Under the pieces are notes generated by a model. It did no database searches and was not told the DNA's origin. It saw nothing but the letters and a program-made list of their open reading frames with translations. Of a stretch of 64,000 nt of DNA, positions 21,824-32,859 are shown one piece after another. A program made the position numbers and the translations under genes. The DNA comes from Prostheceraeus crozeri (Eukaryota > Platyhelminthes > Polycladida > Euryleptidae). The stretch is taken from positions 124,001 through 188,000 of the forward strand of contig CAJQUW010007737.1 in NCBI GenBank assembly GCA_907163375.1. Direction: 5' to 3'. Every line of letters starts with the position of its first letter. Positions within the stretch are counted from its first letter, which is position 1.

Positions 21824-22730
21824 CATTCAAATACCTAGCTGTTTATCGCACAATGAAATATTGAGCATAAGTAGAGACAATAAGGAAGTAGGACACATGT
21901 GACAATTAAAGACCAGAAAGCCTTTCAATTAGAGGATTTTAACTTTTGGAATGGTTTACATAAGCTGCATATGGACCTGTTTTTAATTGCGTTTTCGCCT
22001 GTTCTTGTTTGTTCAGTTAAAAATATCATATTTCGCGAGAATTAAATATTTATTGTTTGCTACAGATGTAAACATAGAAAAGTTATTCATTGACTTAGTG
22101 CACGATGAACATGTGTTTATGACAAACTGAAAATGATCATTCACCCTTATGACTACTGATAAATGATTACATAGGTATAAAAGGTATTATATTCAAATTA
22201 GATGGTTGATAGCCTTTTGTTATATTTGACTAAAGTGATACACTAGTACACTTCTCATTCTCAATCTCCATATTGTTGGTAAGAAAAGAACTCTTGATTA
22301 ATTCGACCAGGAAGGCATTTCAAAATCATTTGTGTCGTTAAAACACTGAGAACATTATTACATATTTTTTATCATTTAAAGATGTTGTTTTGATATAACG
22401 TTATTAATGAAAATAATGGTTCTTGGAACTCTAGATAGTGTTCAGATTTTTGTCATTCAGCATAAATCAGCGAATTTTTAAAAAGTTTAATCCCATCAGC
22501 AATCCGAAGATAAATCATGCACTGATTCCTTAGCATTTTCTCTTCGTTTATTTTGCAGAATTTGCGACTCCTGGTAATGCCCTGTTCTATTAAATCGCTA
22601 ATGGAAGTTATTATTATTAGTGCATCGGTATGATGAACATAATCCAAGTGACTATTGAAGGATTTTCATTTTCACCGTTTTGCATCCGATTTTAAAGCAT
22701 TGACAAGTAACTTAAAAAGTCATACATTTA
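21824..22730. other. Intron sequence before the mariner
   Basis: A+T-rich and without recognisable features. The TA at 22729-22730 is the target of the mariner insertion. Confidence 0.4.
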
Positions 22731-24078
22731 CGACGCGTGCTCAAATGAAATCCGTTCGACTTATCTTAGCGGGTTCATGCATGACCAATTAATCAAAGCA
22801 GACGTGTGGAGTACTAGTCAGTGCTTTATAACAGCGTGACAATGTGTTTGTTCATCAAGTGTATCTGTTGTTCACGGTTAATGACGAGTGAAATGTTGTT
22901 CATGGTAGAAAGCCCGTCCAAAGAAGACCAGAGAGCGGTTATTCAATTCCTGACCGCAGAAGGATGCATGCCAGCAGAGATCCATCACAGAATGGCATCA
23001 GTATACAGAGATCGAGCTGTTTCAAAGACCACAGAGACAGAGTGGTCAAGGAAGTTTCGAGAGTGGCGAACTGAAACATCTGATTTGCCACGTCCTGGAC
23101 AGGCTCACAAAGTGGTGACTGAAAGTCTGACTGAGACCATCGATACCGCAGTCAGAGCCGATCGTCGACGAAGCATTCGAGATCTGGCAGATGACTTCAA
23201 TGTCTCAATTGGCTCAATGCATACCATCGTGAAGGAAAAGTTGCAGTATCACAAAGTTTGTTCTCAATGGGTGCCTCGAATGCTTACTGAAGACCACAAG
23301 GAAAGACGGAGAACACTCAGTTTGGAACACCTGACTCGCTTCAATACCGAGAATGAGCAGTTCTTGCGTCGCATTGAGGCTGGAGACGAGACGTGGTGCC
23401 ATCATTTCGAGCCGTAAGGGAAGCAGAGCAGCATGCAGTGGAAGCATCCAAGTTCACCCAAGCCGAAGAAGTTCCGAGTGCAACAATCTGCAGGGAAGGT
23501 GATGCTCACAGTGTTCTTCGATATTCAGGGCCCGCTGCTCCTCGAGTTTCTTGAACCCAACGAAACAATCAATTCGCAGCGGTATATCCAGACTTTAGAC
23601 AAGCTTCACCAAGCGATAAAGAGCAAGCGACCCGGTATGTTGTCTTCAGGTGTCATTCTTCTTCACGACAACGCAAGACTACACGTTTCGAAGGCGACAT
23701 CTGACGCATTGACAAGGAAGCGTTGGGAAGTTTTGGAACACCCTGCATACAGTCCTGACCTGTCACCTTGTAATTTTCACATTTTTAGTCCCCTGAAGAA
23801 GTTTCTCAAGGGACAACGATTCCAATCAGACGAAGAAGTGAAGACAGCTGTTAGGGATTGGTTCAAAGGACAGTCGAAGTCCTTCTTTGCCGACGGAATT
23901 CAACGCCTACCCAATCAATGGGACAAGTGCCGGGAAGTCGACGGAGACTTTTTTGATTGTTGCTTCTGTTTTTATGTTAATAATACACAGTTGTTACTAA
24001 TTGATTGTGCTTTTACTTTGTCTGCTTACTATTCTACAAATACAGTATAGCGAACGGGTTTCATTTGAACACGCCTCA
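22731..24078 (+). mobile_element. Full-length mariner transposon
   Basis: The ends are 28-bp inverted repeats: the left contains gtgctcaaatgaaatccgtt (22738-22757) and the right, inverted, gtgttcaaatgaaacccgtt (24052-24071). TA dinucleotides flank both sides (22729-22730 and 24079-24080), the hallmark of Tc1/mariner insertion. The 1348-bp length is standard. It sits in the last intron of the zinc-finger gene in the same orientation. Both ends are intact, so it could still be mobilised in trans, although its own transposase is dead. Confidence 0.9.
22893..24050 (+). pseudogene. mariner transposase, two disabling changes
   Basis: A mariner-type DD34D transposase read in one frame. It has the N-terminal helix-turn-helix region (QRAVIQFLTAEGCMPAEIHH, then SKTTETEWSRKFREW), the linker RPGQAHKVVT, and a second HTH with FNVSIGSMHTIVKEKL. 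The catalytic domain shows GDETWCHHF (first Asp) and LLHDNARLHVSKAT (second Asp). An in-frame TAA at 23415-23417 replaces the Glu expected after HHFEP. In the third catalytic motif YSPDLSPCNFHIF the normal Asp is Asn. Apart from these two changes the frame is open to DFFDC and beyond, so the copy is fairly young. Encoded protein would be ~350 residues, normal for mariner. Confidence 0.9.
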
Positions 24079-24198
24079 TACATGTATATACTGAATCATG
24101 AAATGTATCTGCAATAAATGATATTAATCAATTCTTTATTGAAATATGAAATGATGACTTTTCATTAAACCTTTGTATTTCTTTGATTTATTTTTCAG

Positions 24199-24596
24199 GA
24201 ATTAATCAACCATTTAATGATGAAAAGGAATCAGACGCAGTTTTTGATACCGAAGATTCGAGTCAGCATGTTGAGGAGACATTAAGAGAGACTCATGTGC
24301 TCAAGCGTCAAATTATCAGTTGCAGTGATCGTCGATTCACTTGTGAGTATTGTGCAAAATCCTTCACAAGGAATGCTCATCTTCGGATACACGAGAGAAT
24401 ACATACAGGTGAGCGGCCTCATGAATGCAACATTTGTGGAAAGAAATTCGCACAGAAGAATAATTTGTTGAAACATCGACGGATTCATCACAATCTTCAT
24501 CCATACTCGTGTAATGTGTGCGGACAAGGCTTTGATAACAGAAGTGAACTCCACACCCACCAACGATCTCATTTTCATGGTTCAGATAATTTTTGA
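24199..24596 (+). CDS. C2H2 zinc-finger gene, last exon
   Basis: The acceptor tttatttttcag ends at 24198. The exon starts ga att aat, completing the Gly codon begun by g at the end of the exon at 19693, and ends with TGA. It encodes an acidic segment (NDEKESDAVFDTEDSSQ) and three consecutive C2H2 fingers: FTCEYCAKSFTRNAHLRIH, HECNICGKKFAQKNNLLKH and YSCNVCGQGFDNRSELHTH. A TGERPH linker joins the first two. This makes a nuclear DNA-binding protein, probably a transcriptional regulator. Joining the four exons gives about 287 residues. Target genes and orthology are not inferable. The mariner at 22731-24078 ends only ~120 bases upstream of the acceptor. Confidence 0.75.
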
Positions 24597-24919
24597 ACCA
24601 TTCGTGAGTGTTGAGAAGTGTAACCCGTGTACATATCATTTATAAGTAGTAATTTTTGCGGTCGAAAAATATGATGACAGTTGGATATTCGTAGATATCG
24701 CACAATATAAGGACCGTCTAAATTTGACAGATTACTGTAGCATGTTTTGGCTGTTGATAATTTTATCAATAGCCAAATCACCTGTGAAACATGTAGTGAG
24801 TATCGCCTGCAAGAAGCGGCTCGCTATCGAATGCGGTATTGCAGAATGCAATCCGCCCTCCAAGTAGTGCCCAAAGCAATGTGTTCCGGCTAATTCACAC
24901 TCTCAACAAACTTTCCATG

Positions 24920-25030
24920 TCAAATGTTGGTAGGTTTGCATCTCCTCTAGCTCCAAGGTCGCTGGTTCGAACCTACCCATGGCTAGTGAGGCTCAACAGA
25001 CCAAAACATGTCTCGAGGTGGCCACATTTG
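24920..25030 (+). repeat. tRNA-derived SINE-like element
   Basis: Contains cctctagctccaaggtcgct followed by ggttcgaacctaccc, matching an anticodon-arm to T-arm segment with a near-perfect RNA polymerase III B box. The upstream part (ggtaggtttgcatctc) is a decayed D-arm region, and T-stem pairing is imperfect, so a tRNA-derived SINE is more likely than a working tRNA. The downstream ctcgaggtggcc is shared with 16271-16285. Confidence 0.5.
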
Positions 25031-25035
25031 TTGAG

Positions 25036-27240
25036 ATTTGATTAAGTATCCACAGTGATCTTAGGAAGAAATGCAATAGTTTTATACGAAACAAGTGCAT
25101 GATTGCTTCTTTATAGCATTCTACGAGGTGGATGTCTTAAATTCCCATCCAGGTAGATAGGGTCACTTATATCTAACGAGTTCGAATGCTATGATGAAGC
25201 AATCTTATGAACAAGTTGCGGAGAGGATTTTATTTGCCGACATGCTTTGATTATCAAGGAATTGATCGTGATTTATATGTCTGCGTATCATGTATTGACA
25301 ATAATGTAAACATCTATTCACAAATCTAATCTACTGTATACTAAAGCAGGCCAATATCACTCGAAATTGGCATAGATTATGCCCCTTCCAATGCGTCAGA
25401 GTAGGCTAGATATTGTCTAATACATAATCTGCTTCACGAAATCAAATAAAGTTATACGATATCTAGATACAAACATTATGCACAGGAAGACAGAAATAAT
25501 TTGCCATCTCACATTCGCATTCCGCAGTGATAGAAGTGAATCGTTTGCGCTTTTATTTTGCTGCCTATCAAGAGAAAGAAAATGAATATATTGGATATAT
25601 TCTGGTGGATTGTTCATGTACAGTGAAACCTCATATAAGTGACCTATAGGAGAGTGACCTATGTGTGACCCCTATGTGGAAGACGTCAATGTTCCGTATA
25701 TGGAGGTGGTTCACATAAAGAAATAGTCAATAGTATTCAATTTTTCAATGCAACATTTCTTGCAGATATGCGGTGTTCTGGATATGCGCATATTTGTTGC
25801 AGATGTGCAACATGGAAAATAATTTTCATTAAATAAAATATATCCTAATGTAATTTGAAACTGACAGATCAGTTATAGTTAAGAACATCTTTCAAGATTA
25901 ATTTTCAGCATAAATCAACTGTAATAAAACTATCGTGTTGTAATAAGATAATATTTCTTTACTAATGAAAAAATCACAAGGGAAAATATGAGATAAGTGC
26001 AGGTCACGGCCGCGAAGGCACTTGTAGACGAGCGTTACTGTTAGTTATCATCACTCTGTAATGTCACAAATGGTGTCGATGTTCACATTATTCAGTCTCT
26101 CTTTAAAACAGACAATGGACTGACAAAATGTGACAATGGTCATATTGTAACGCTGGAAGTTGCACTAACAATCGTTAAAAGCATGCTTCGGTTAATAATT
26201 TTTAGTCAGTTTTGTTGATGCTTGACTTAATATTTATAAAGTGTGGCCATTGAGCAATTCTAATCTTAGAAAATGAAAAGCACCTCAGTTTCTTGATATT
26301 TTCCAGTGCTAGCAGTTAAATATGAAACATGCACGCTTAGCGTTACTCTATATGCATCTCCAAGGAGGTTCCTTTAGTTTGCCGAAGTTGCTACTCGCGT
26401 CCTTACAACAAAAAATTAACCTTCTTTATTCAGTGTATAAATTATAGATAATTCTGAGTTCCTTACCAGCTTTGGCTAATGTGATTCATATTTCGTTGAG
26501 AAATGCTAGAGTTTATCGACAGACGAGGTCGAAAATTTGTATAAGTCACTTTCCCTGTCAAAAAATTTGAGTATGTGAAACTACTGTCCACGGAAGTAAC
26601 AGTAACACTGATATTGACACTAGTTAGACAGCACGTTTTGGACAGACCTAACTATACAAGAGTCATCTTCAAAGTGGATCTAATATCTATTCCCCTTCGC
26701 CTTCTCAGAAAATTCTACAGCGAACCTAATTTGACTGGTCGCATGTAAGAGAATCGTATTTTCCCCGTGAAATGCAGCAACAGCCCTTTTAAAAAGAAAA
26801 TGTAATGTTACAGCAGGAGTATACAGTGTAGTCTATTCAAGGGATGGAAAGCCATGTCTCTATTTTAACGCTCGTGATATTGGTATGTCTTCTTCTTCGA
26901 AGTAGAAGCCATCTTAACCCATTGTGGTTTTCCCATCAAATGTATAACCCAGGGACATTTTCATGAAATTTTGTGTGAATTTATTGGGTTCTGATCTTTG
27001 TCAGAAAATGAAAGAAAAAGATGGATAATGGAAAATAGTTTTGGAAAAGGTTAAGTCATACATAGTCATATAAAGCGTACAAAAAGTTAATATAATTCGA
27101 CCATTTTCACCATAGACATTGTCAAGATAGAGATAAGCAAAGCTCATGGTAGGCTGTATAGCATCTTTGTCACGAAATTGCGATAGCGTTCAAATAGGTC
27201 TATAGCCTTTTCGCCTCAGTCGATAGTAAGAGAAAAGCGA
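25036..27240. other. Intergenic; one pogo-like terminus
   Basis: A+T-rich with no supported gene. At 25619-25642 the sequence ta then cagtgaaacctcatataagt resembles the terminal repeat of pogo/Tigger-type elements, but I did not find the opposite end. Nothing else was recognised. Confidence 0.3.
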
Positions 27241-27248
27241 TAGGGGTT

Positions 27249-27758
27249 GTGGACGCGACTTTATTGCCGCAGGATTACAGGCACAAGATAATATCTACAG
27301 TCTCAGCGCGAACATACGAGAGGGGGGTGTGTCTCACTTCAGACACTAGTTTTTATCACTGCCAGGTATCGCAGATTGCTATTCGTCCACCAAGATTACA
27401 AATCAACATGCAGACTCAAGCAGACGTCAACACCTCAGGCATAGCAACAAATTCAGCGGACGGCGCACCGAAATATTTACAAACCACTCCAAACAAGTCA
27501 AGACTCAACGGAACAAAGGCCACAGCGACCACAGTGATTGAACACTCAAAACTCAACACAATACCAATAAAAGCAAGAACACTTTTCAGTGTGAACTCCG
27601 TGTTTTTATTTTGGTCAAGCAGTCAAATAATGAAATCAAATCAAAATTATAGAAATTTTCGGCCTCTTGGCCCTTGTCAACTGTTGATGTTTGCTTATAG
27701 CCTTATTATTGTCAACACAATAGCCTGGCTGCCCACTCATCCCCGCAGCGCACAATAG
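27249..27758 (+). CDS. Uncharacterised 169-codon frame
   Basis: The longest frame in an otherwise gene-free region. Base composition is clearly richer in G+C and C than the flanks (27240-27760 stands out). The product is Thr/Asn-rich in the middle (SADGAPKYLQTTPNKSRLNG) and ends with a hydrophobic segment (LLMFAYSLIIVNTIAWL). It starts from a non-ATG codon unless an internal ATG (about 27409, MQTQADVNTSG) is used. No domain was recognised. It may be a decayed repeat and not a gene. Confidence 0.2.
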   Translation: MDATLLPQDYRHKIISTVSARTYERGVCLTSDTSFYHCQVSQIAIRPPRLQINMQTQADVNTSGIATNSADGAPKYLQTTPNKSRLNGTKATATTVIEHSKLNTIPIKARTLFSVNSVFLFWSSSQIMKSNQNYRNFRPLGPCQLLMFAYSLIIVNTIAWLPTHPRSAQ

Positions 27759-28109
27759 ATTAATAATTGGCTCACCTGATGCCTCAAACTAGGACGTTAT
27801 TATGAAATGAAAGTTAATTAATTCCTACTCTAATTTAATATGAAATTATCAAACCCTAGTTAGTATCAATCCTATACTCTTCATCCCTCACAATCTTGAC
27901 TAACTTTTTGTACGCTTTATATAACAACGAATAACTTGACTTTTTCCAAACCTATTGTCAACTATGCACGACTGTCAAAGCATATTTTCTCAACTTAAAA
28001 AGATAGGGGCATTTGGGTGGGGGTATTCCGAAATCAGGAATGTAAGTTATGTTCATACTTGAAGAAAAGCTATGTTGTTTCGTATTGTAAATTAAAAAAA
28101 CGCGTTACA

Positions 28110-29040
28110 TATCTTAACGGAGAACAAGATGTAGTGTGGGTTTGAGTATTTTGATTTGAATCCAATTGGCGAAAGTGCAGATTGATGTATGCTTGACATA
28201 ATCTCCAGTAAGAGCTTGATGATTGAAATATTTGGAGGGAAGTGGAACATATAATCTAGCGTAAGAAGGTAATCTAGAATAAATTGAAATCATTGAGTAC
28301 GAAGCGAAAGATTCTTTGATGAATGAAGTGAATGAAAGTGATGGTTGACGGACGTTCTGTGGCATCTTGAACGAGGAACATTATGAAGTGAAGACTCGAA
28401 CATTATTCACAAATGTCGAGCTGTTTAACATTGACAGATGGTGCAGATGAACTTTATCATGAACTTTTTTCCTGAGGTAACAGTTTGCGTCGCGTTTGGC
28501 ACATAACTGAATTCATGATAGTGACTGTCACACTCACAGTCTATATATCCGTTTCTTTTCGCAAGACTGACAATGATGAAATCAAGAAGAACTTGTTTTA
28601 CCATCAATTCTTGATTATATGTCCACTGCTCGATGCAATCAAGGTACTCGGGGTACAATTGAGCGTCGTCCATGTAATCCATTCGAAAATAGGATCTGGA
28701 CTCTTCTTCGGACATTTGAGCAATACGTTCTTCGTATGCTGCCAGTTCATCATTGACATCCATGAATTCTGCCATTATAAAGAATGAACACGTCAAAACC
28801 TTAAAGAAAATACTTTCATTACAGAATTTTTACAGAATTTCGAGTATGGCCCGGTTAAAGGAAATCTTAGAACATTTGTAAACATGCTCATATGGCATTA
28901 TGACATTTCTGAGGAGAACAAGATGTATTGTGACCTCGAGTATTTTGGTTTGAATCCAATAGGCAAAAGTGAAGATTGATGGACGCTTTATGACATCTTA
29001 ACGGAGAACAAGATGTAGTGTAGATCTTCGAGTATAGACC
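28110..29040. repeat. Composite-repeat copy with extra internal segment
   Basis: The segment matches the 3' part of the composite repeat seen at 38100-38450 and 42180-42530 (for example gaaatatttggagggaagtg and tcgagtatggcccggttaaa), with pieces of the 90-bp unit at both edges (28115-28195 and 28915-29030). Between 28449 and about 28826 it carries ~380 bases absent from the other two copies, which run directly from gatgatgcagatga to tttacagaatctcgag. That extra segment holds the frame at 28425-28775. Confidence 0.7.
28425..28775 (-). CDS. Unknown small protein inside repeat copy
   Basis: About 117 codons from the ATG at 28775: MAEFMDVNDELAAYEERIAQ, then an acidic middle with FRMDYMDDAQLYPEYLDCIE and a C-terminal part with IDCECDSHYHEFSYVP. 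The N-terminal ~85 residues have the amino-acid balance of a real protein (acidic, Tyr/Met-rich). A possible donor (act|gtgagt) lies at YIDC|E, so the natural exon may end there. The coding part sits in the segment unique to this copy of the composite repeat. No known domain. Confidence 0.35.
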   Translation of the reverse strand: MAEFMDVNDELAAYEERIAQMSEEESRSYFRMDYMDDAQLYPEYLDCIEQWTYNQELMVKQVLLDFIIVSLAKRNGYIDCECDSHYHEFSYVPNATQTVTSGKKFMIKFICTICQC

Positions 29041-29559
29041 GAACTACACAACTTGAGAATCGGCACATCAGTCTGTGTAGGAATTTATGGAAATTCTATA
29101 ACGCAGTATCTGGTAAAAATCTCCATCATTAAGGCTTTTTGTTTTTCCTCCTCTGTTTGTGTTTGGCAAAAATTTGAAAACACCTTTCATCTTGCTTCCT
29201 TTGCAAGACTCGATGTTTCTGGACATTGACCGTGGCCTCAATGTAGAGTAATGCAATAGATAGTCATTTTTTCATTGTATGCATGTATCGCTTTCCCCTG
29301 GTTTAATCATAAACCCAAAAATATCTTTCTTGGTGATTCAGTATATTTTAATGCAGATTTGTTTGAATGCTCTAAATATGCTGCAGCATTGAGAAATTTT
29401 TCAATCCACTCATAGAAATCTCGCTTCGGTGGATTCTTGCATGCAATCAATTCAATATTAACTTAATATTAATTCACATGCTGTCGACTCCATAAATCTG
29501 CTTCATAAAGATAATGAACATATGTACGAACTATGTCAACAATTGTTTCAGTATTTTCA

Positions 29560-29955
29560 CTAGAGATGTCGGCCAGCTCCTACATTGGGATACCGTCGAT
29601 ATCCACGAATATCATCATGCGTTTGCAGTAGCTCCTGTAAGATATAAAGAATGTCTCTTCTGATACTATTTCGAATTCTGAACCTCTGCAGTGACTGAGT
29701 AGTGTGCACCCAAACCTGAGGTATTCTCCAGAAGCACACATGCAGGTAAATCACTTACACGGAGAAGTATCTCAGATGCATAACTGTGTGCCAAGTCATG
29801 CATGCGCTTGTAGACAATGATCAGAGTGTGGTGGTCAATTCTAGCTTTCATAGGCTGCCATTCCAAATCTCTCAAAGTAGGCGTAACATGGCCTGAGCGG
29901 GGAAGACATGCCACAAGTCGAGCGGCAGAGTTGACGATGTATTCTTCCGATATGA
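29560..29955 (-). pseudogene. LINE polymerase C-terminal fragment
   Basis: The minus strand reads SAARLVACLPRSGHVTPTLR followed by DLEWQPMKARIDHHTLIIVY and KRMHDLAHSYASEILL. This is the conserved stretch downstream of the RT domain in CR1/L2/Jockey-type LINEs (AARLV ... HVTP-L--LHWLP---RI). The last part continues in a shifted frame (IRRDILYILQELLQ). No catalytic motifs are present, so it is a 5'-truncated and decayed copy. Confidence 0.6.
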
Positions 29956-30031
29956 TCCACTGAACATCACATACACATAAGAAAGTTTTCTAATGAAATA
30001 GAAAATGCATGTTTGTCAGCTTGATACTTAC

Positions 30032-30092
30032 CCATTGCGCATGTTGAAGACGGAGACCGACGACATTGTGGAAGATGATGCACGTAAGTCAC
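30032..30092 (-). CDS. Isolated 61-base exon candidate
   Basis: On the minus strand this is framed by a strong acceptor (cattttttcag) and a consensus donor (gtaagtatc). It contains an ATG in a good context, giving MSSVSVFNMRNG then the splice, so it could be a first coding exon with a short leader. Base composition is higher in G+C than the neighbouring A+T-rich DNA. I could not identify partner exons; the next downstream acceptor (tgtgatgttcag at about 29957) leads into the LINE fragment. Confidence 0.3.
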
Positions 30093-30436
30093 CTGAAAAA
30101 ATGAGTAAACAGAAATGATAATTAGAAATTCATTAACATGAGAAGAAATTCCAAACAGAGACTGGGTCATTTGTAATTGTAATTAGAAGCGGAAGCAGTA
30201 GGACCCAGGTGAAGGATATTTGTTAATTTGTAAATGATCATGGCTGTAGGACGCTTACAGAAAACGTTCGACAGCTTCTATCAGTGTCAAGTGAAATAAA
30301 AGGAAATATCACACACATCTGGGTCCTCGCACTTTTGATTACAATTAGGAAAAATATATCATTTTTTCATGATGCGTAATTCATAAATGAAGTTTATAGC
30401 TGGACTACTGAACATGTTCACTTTGCATTCCTCTTC
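30093..30436. other. No feature recognised
   Basis: A+T-rich sequence between the exon-like block and the start of the composite-repeat match at 30437. Confidence 0.4.
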
Positions 30437-30993
30437 GGACCTTCTTTGCATTTCAACATGTCAATAGCCACAGTAGCTTTTTCTGAAATATTTGACAAGA
30501 AGTTTTGAAGTCTATTCTATTAGTATGAAATCTTTGATTATGGATTCTGACTCTTCGTTGCAAGACTTGGCTATTGTGTGGTCCCAAAATGATGTTGTTT
30601 GACTATTCGCAGCAATGGCTAGCATCAATACAAAGCTTTAAATTTTGAGACAAAAATACATGTATAAATGTGTCCGAATTATCTCCACTTTTCGGTAATT
30701 ATACTTATTTTCTCTTTTTACATTTTCCTTTAAGTCGTTGTTTTCTCAATTTGTCAACAAACAACTTCTTCACAAGATGCAATGTTTAATGATTTTATCT
30801 ATTTCTATTTTATATTTGCATCTTATGAATCAATTATAATTTTGAAATGAATATGCGTATCTTTTGGCTATCTATTTCCTATACTTTAGCTCTGACAGGC
30901 AATTTCAGACAAAGCTCTTCAGTAAAGGTTGTATATTCAAATGACAGATATTCAGAAAAAATCAACCATGTATGACTCGGTGTTTCGTATATA
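30437..30993. repeat. Composite-repeat 5' module, copy A
   Basis: Matches 40824-41357 at roughly 95% and, for its first ~240 bases, 50823-51070. Shared landmarks include gcatttcaacatgtcaatag, tggctagcatcaatacaaag and tatgcgtatcttttggctat. The match upstream stops at 30437, whereas copy B extends further left. The copy is split at 30993/32810 by the DD41D transposon and resumes with the 90-bp array. Confidence 0.85.
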
Positions 30994-32809
30994 CAGGGTG
31001 TCCGTAAAGTCGTGCAAGTTGTGAAATGTTTGCCATTTAAAGAGAAATCATCATATGAAGAAAAGTAAACTATATTTATGTAGCATTTTAACGGAGGTTT
31101 TGTGTGCAACAGAGGAAAACTCTCTCACTTGTTTTTCAACATAATACCAGCTCATTAAGGTTCGACCTACATTTCACAGCATCATTATAATTTATATTCA
31201 ATAAGATGACCGTCGCAATCGATCACCATTTGTAATCTTGCCACGATGTTGGACACACCAACTTCTAGCTCTTCTGGTGTGATGTCAGTGCAGATGTTGA
31301 CGGAGCTCCTGCAATGTGCTTGGCTTGTTTTCATGGTAAACTTTAGCCTTCAACTATCCCCAGAACCAGAAGTCGAGAGGGTTGAGGTCGGGTGATCTCG
31401 GGGCCAGGGATGTGCGCAGCCTCGACTGATAATTCGGTCATCAGTAAAGGTTCTGCATAGAAATTTGCGAACATTGCTGGCGAAATGCGGTGGTGCCCCA
31501 TCCTGCATAAATATCGTGGTGGATAGCTTGCGTCTAAAGCTTAGCTGCGGTCGCACATGTGTTTGAAGCATCTCCAGGTATCTCTCAGAATCAACTGTCT
31601 CATCAAAGAAAAATTGGTGGAGAGCAAACTTTGAGGAAAGTCCCATCCAAACGCATAGCTTTTTGGAATGTAAAGATTTTGTAAGATAGCTTTCAGGTTT
31701 TGTTGACGACCAGGTACGACAGCTATGGGTATTTACCTGGCCATCCAGGCTGAAGTTGGCTTCGTTAGACCAAAGGATGTCAGGAATTTTGTCTAGCTGG
31801 GATAGAATCCAATTTGCAAACGCCAGACGTTTTGGTTTATCGTTCAATTCTAGTGATTGCATTAGTTGCAGTTTGTAAGGATGCAACTTAAGGTGATAAC
31901 GTATTATCTTGTGGACAGTGGTCTTGCTGACATCGACTTCAGAAGAAATGCGGCGTACAGAAGTTGAGCCCAGAGATGAAGAGTCTGATAAGTGCATCAC
32001 AACCTCCGAAACATCCAGGATGTCAAGTTCATTAAAAGACGGCCGACCACTGCGTGGCAAGTCCGCGACACTATCAGTCTCGTCAAACTTCTTGATAAGT
32101 CTTGTCACAGATGATAAGGGAAAAGGGTCCTTCACAAGGGAGTGTTGAGATTTAAAAAGTCTCAAAACCCCAGATGCACTCCTTCTACACGAATAATAAC
32201 ATTGCACGATCTCAATACGAGTCTGCAGATCCATTTCTTAGCATGACATGGGAATAGCAATGATCAAACAATTAAATCAGCACCACGCTCACCGAGTCGG
32301 CAGATAAGATGAGTCAGCATGAAACGTCATTCCTTTATGATCAGATTGATCGAGTGTTATTGACAGTCACGAAAAAGAAGACTGGTTCTGGGGCTGGTCG
32401 AAGGCTAAAGTTTACCACGAAAACAAGCCAAGCACATTGCAGGAGCTCCGTCAACATCTGCACTGACATCACACCAGAAGAGCTAGAAGTTGGTGTGTCC
32501 AACATCGTGGCAAGATTACAAATGGTGATCGATTGCGACGGTCATCTTATTGAACATAAATTATAATGATGCTGTGAGATGTAGGTCGAACTTTAATGAG
32601 CTGGTATTATGTTGAAAAACAAGTGAGAGAGTTTCCTCTGTTGCACACAAAACCTCCGTTAAAATGTAATATATAATAATGTATATAATGCATATAATGT
32701 ATAATGATATATATATAATGTGTATAAATATAGTTTACTTTTCTTCATATGATGATTTCTCTCTAAATGGCAAACATTTCACAACTTGCACGACTTTACG
32801 GACACCCTG
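30994..32809 (-). mobile_element. DD41D Tc1/mariner element with duplicated 3' ends
   Basis: Bounded by cagggtgtccgtaaagtcgt and its inverse, with TA on both sides (30992-30993 and 32810-32811). The target (tgtttcgTAtgaaaaatac) agrees with the uninterrupted copy near 41370. The inverted repeat is not short: about 30994-31375 and 32370-32809 are inverted copies of each other and both contain the 3' end of the transposase gene. The right arm has an A/T microsatellite expansion near 32670-32725. The normal 5' end is missing. Confidence 0.85.
31185..32234 (-). pseudogene. DD41D transposase, inactivated
   Basis: Begins MDLQTRIEIVQCYYSCRRSA and has an HTH region (RLIKKFDETDSVADLPRSGR and VDVSKTTVHKIIRYHLKLH). 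The first catalytic motif is ILWSNEANFSLDG with Asn in place of Asp. The second is MQDGAPPHFASNVRKF. The frame is lost near 31410, just before the third motif; the other frame shows PRSPDLNPLDFWFWG with its Asp, about 41 residues after the second. A second frameshift near GAGCTCCGTCAACATCTGCA is shared by the inverted 3' copy at 32440. The protein is therefore dead by substitution and frameshift. Confidence 0.85.
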
Positions 32810-32859
32810 TATATGAAAAATACATGCGGCGTCTAATTTTCGACCCGTTCTAGTGTAGT

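Noticed and set aside
24950-25030. Functional tRNA gene
   Set aside because: B box is good, but the D arm and acceptor stem do not form; better explained as a SINE-like relic.
25619-25700. Complete pogo/Tigger element
   Set aside because: Only one end-like sequence (TA then CAGTGAAACC) was found and no opposite terminus or transposase.
32309-32566. 85-codon plus-strand frame as a separate gene
   Set aside because: It is the inverted copy of the DD41D transposase C terminus and 3' end, not an independent gene.
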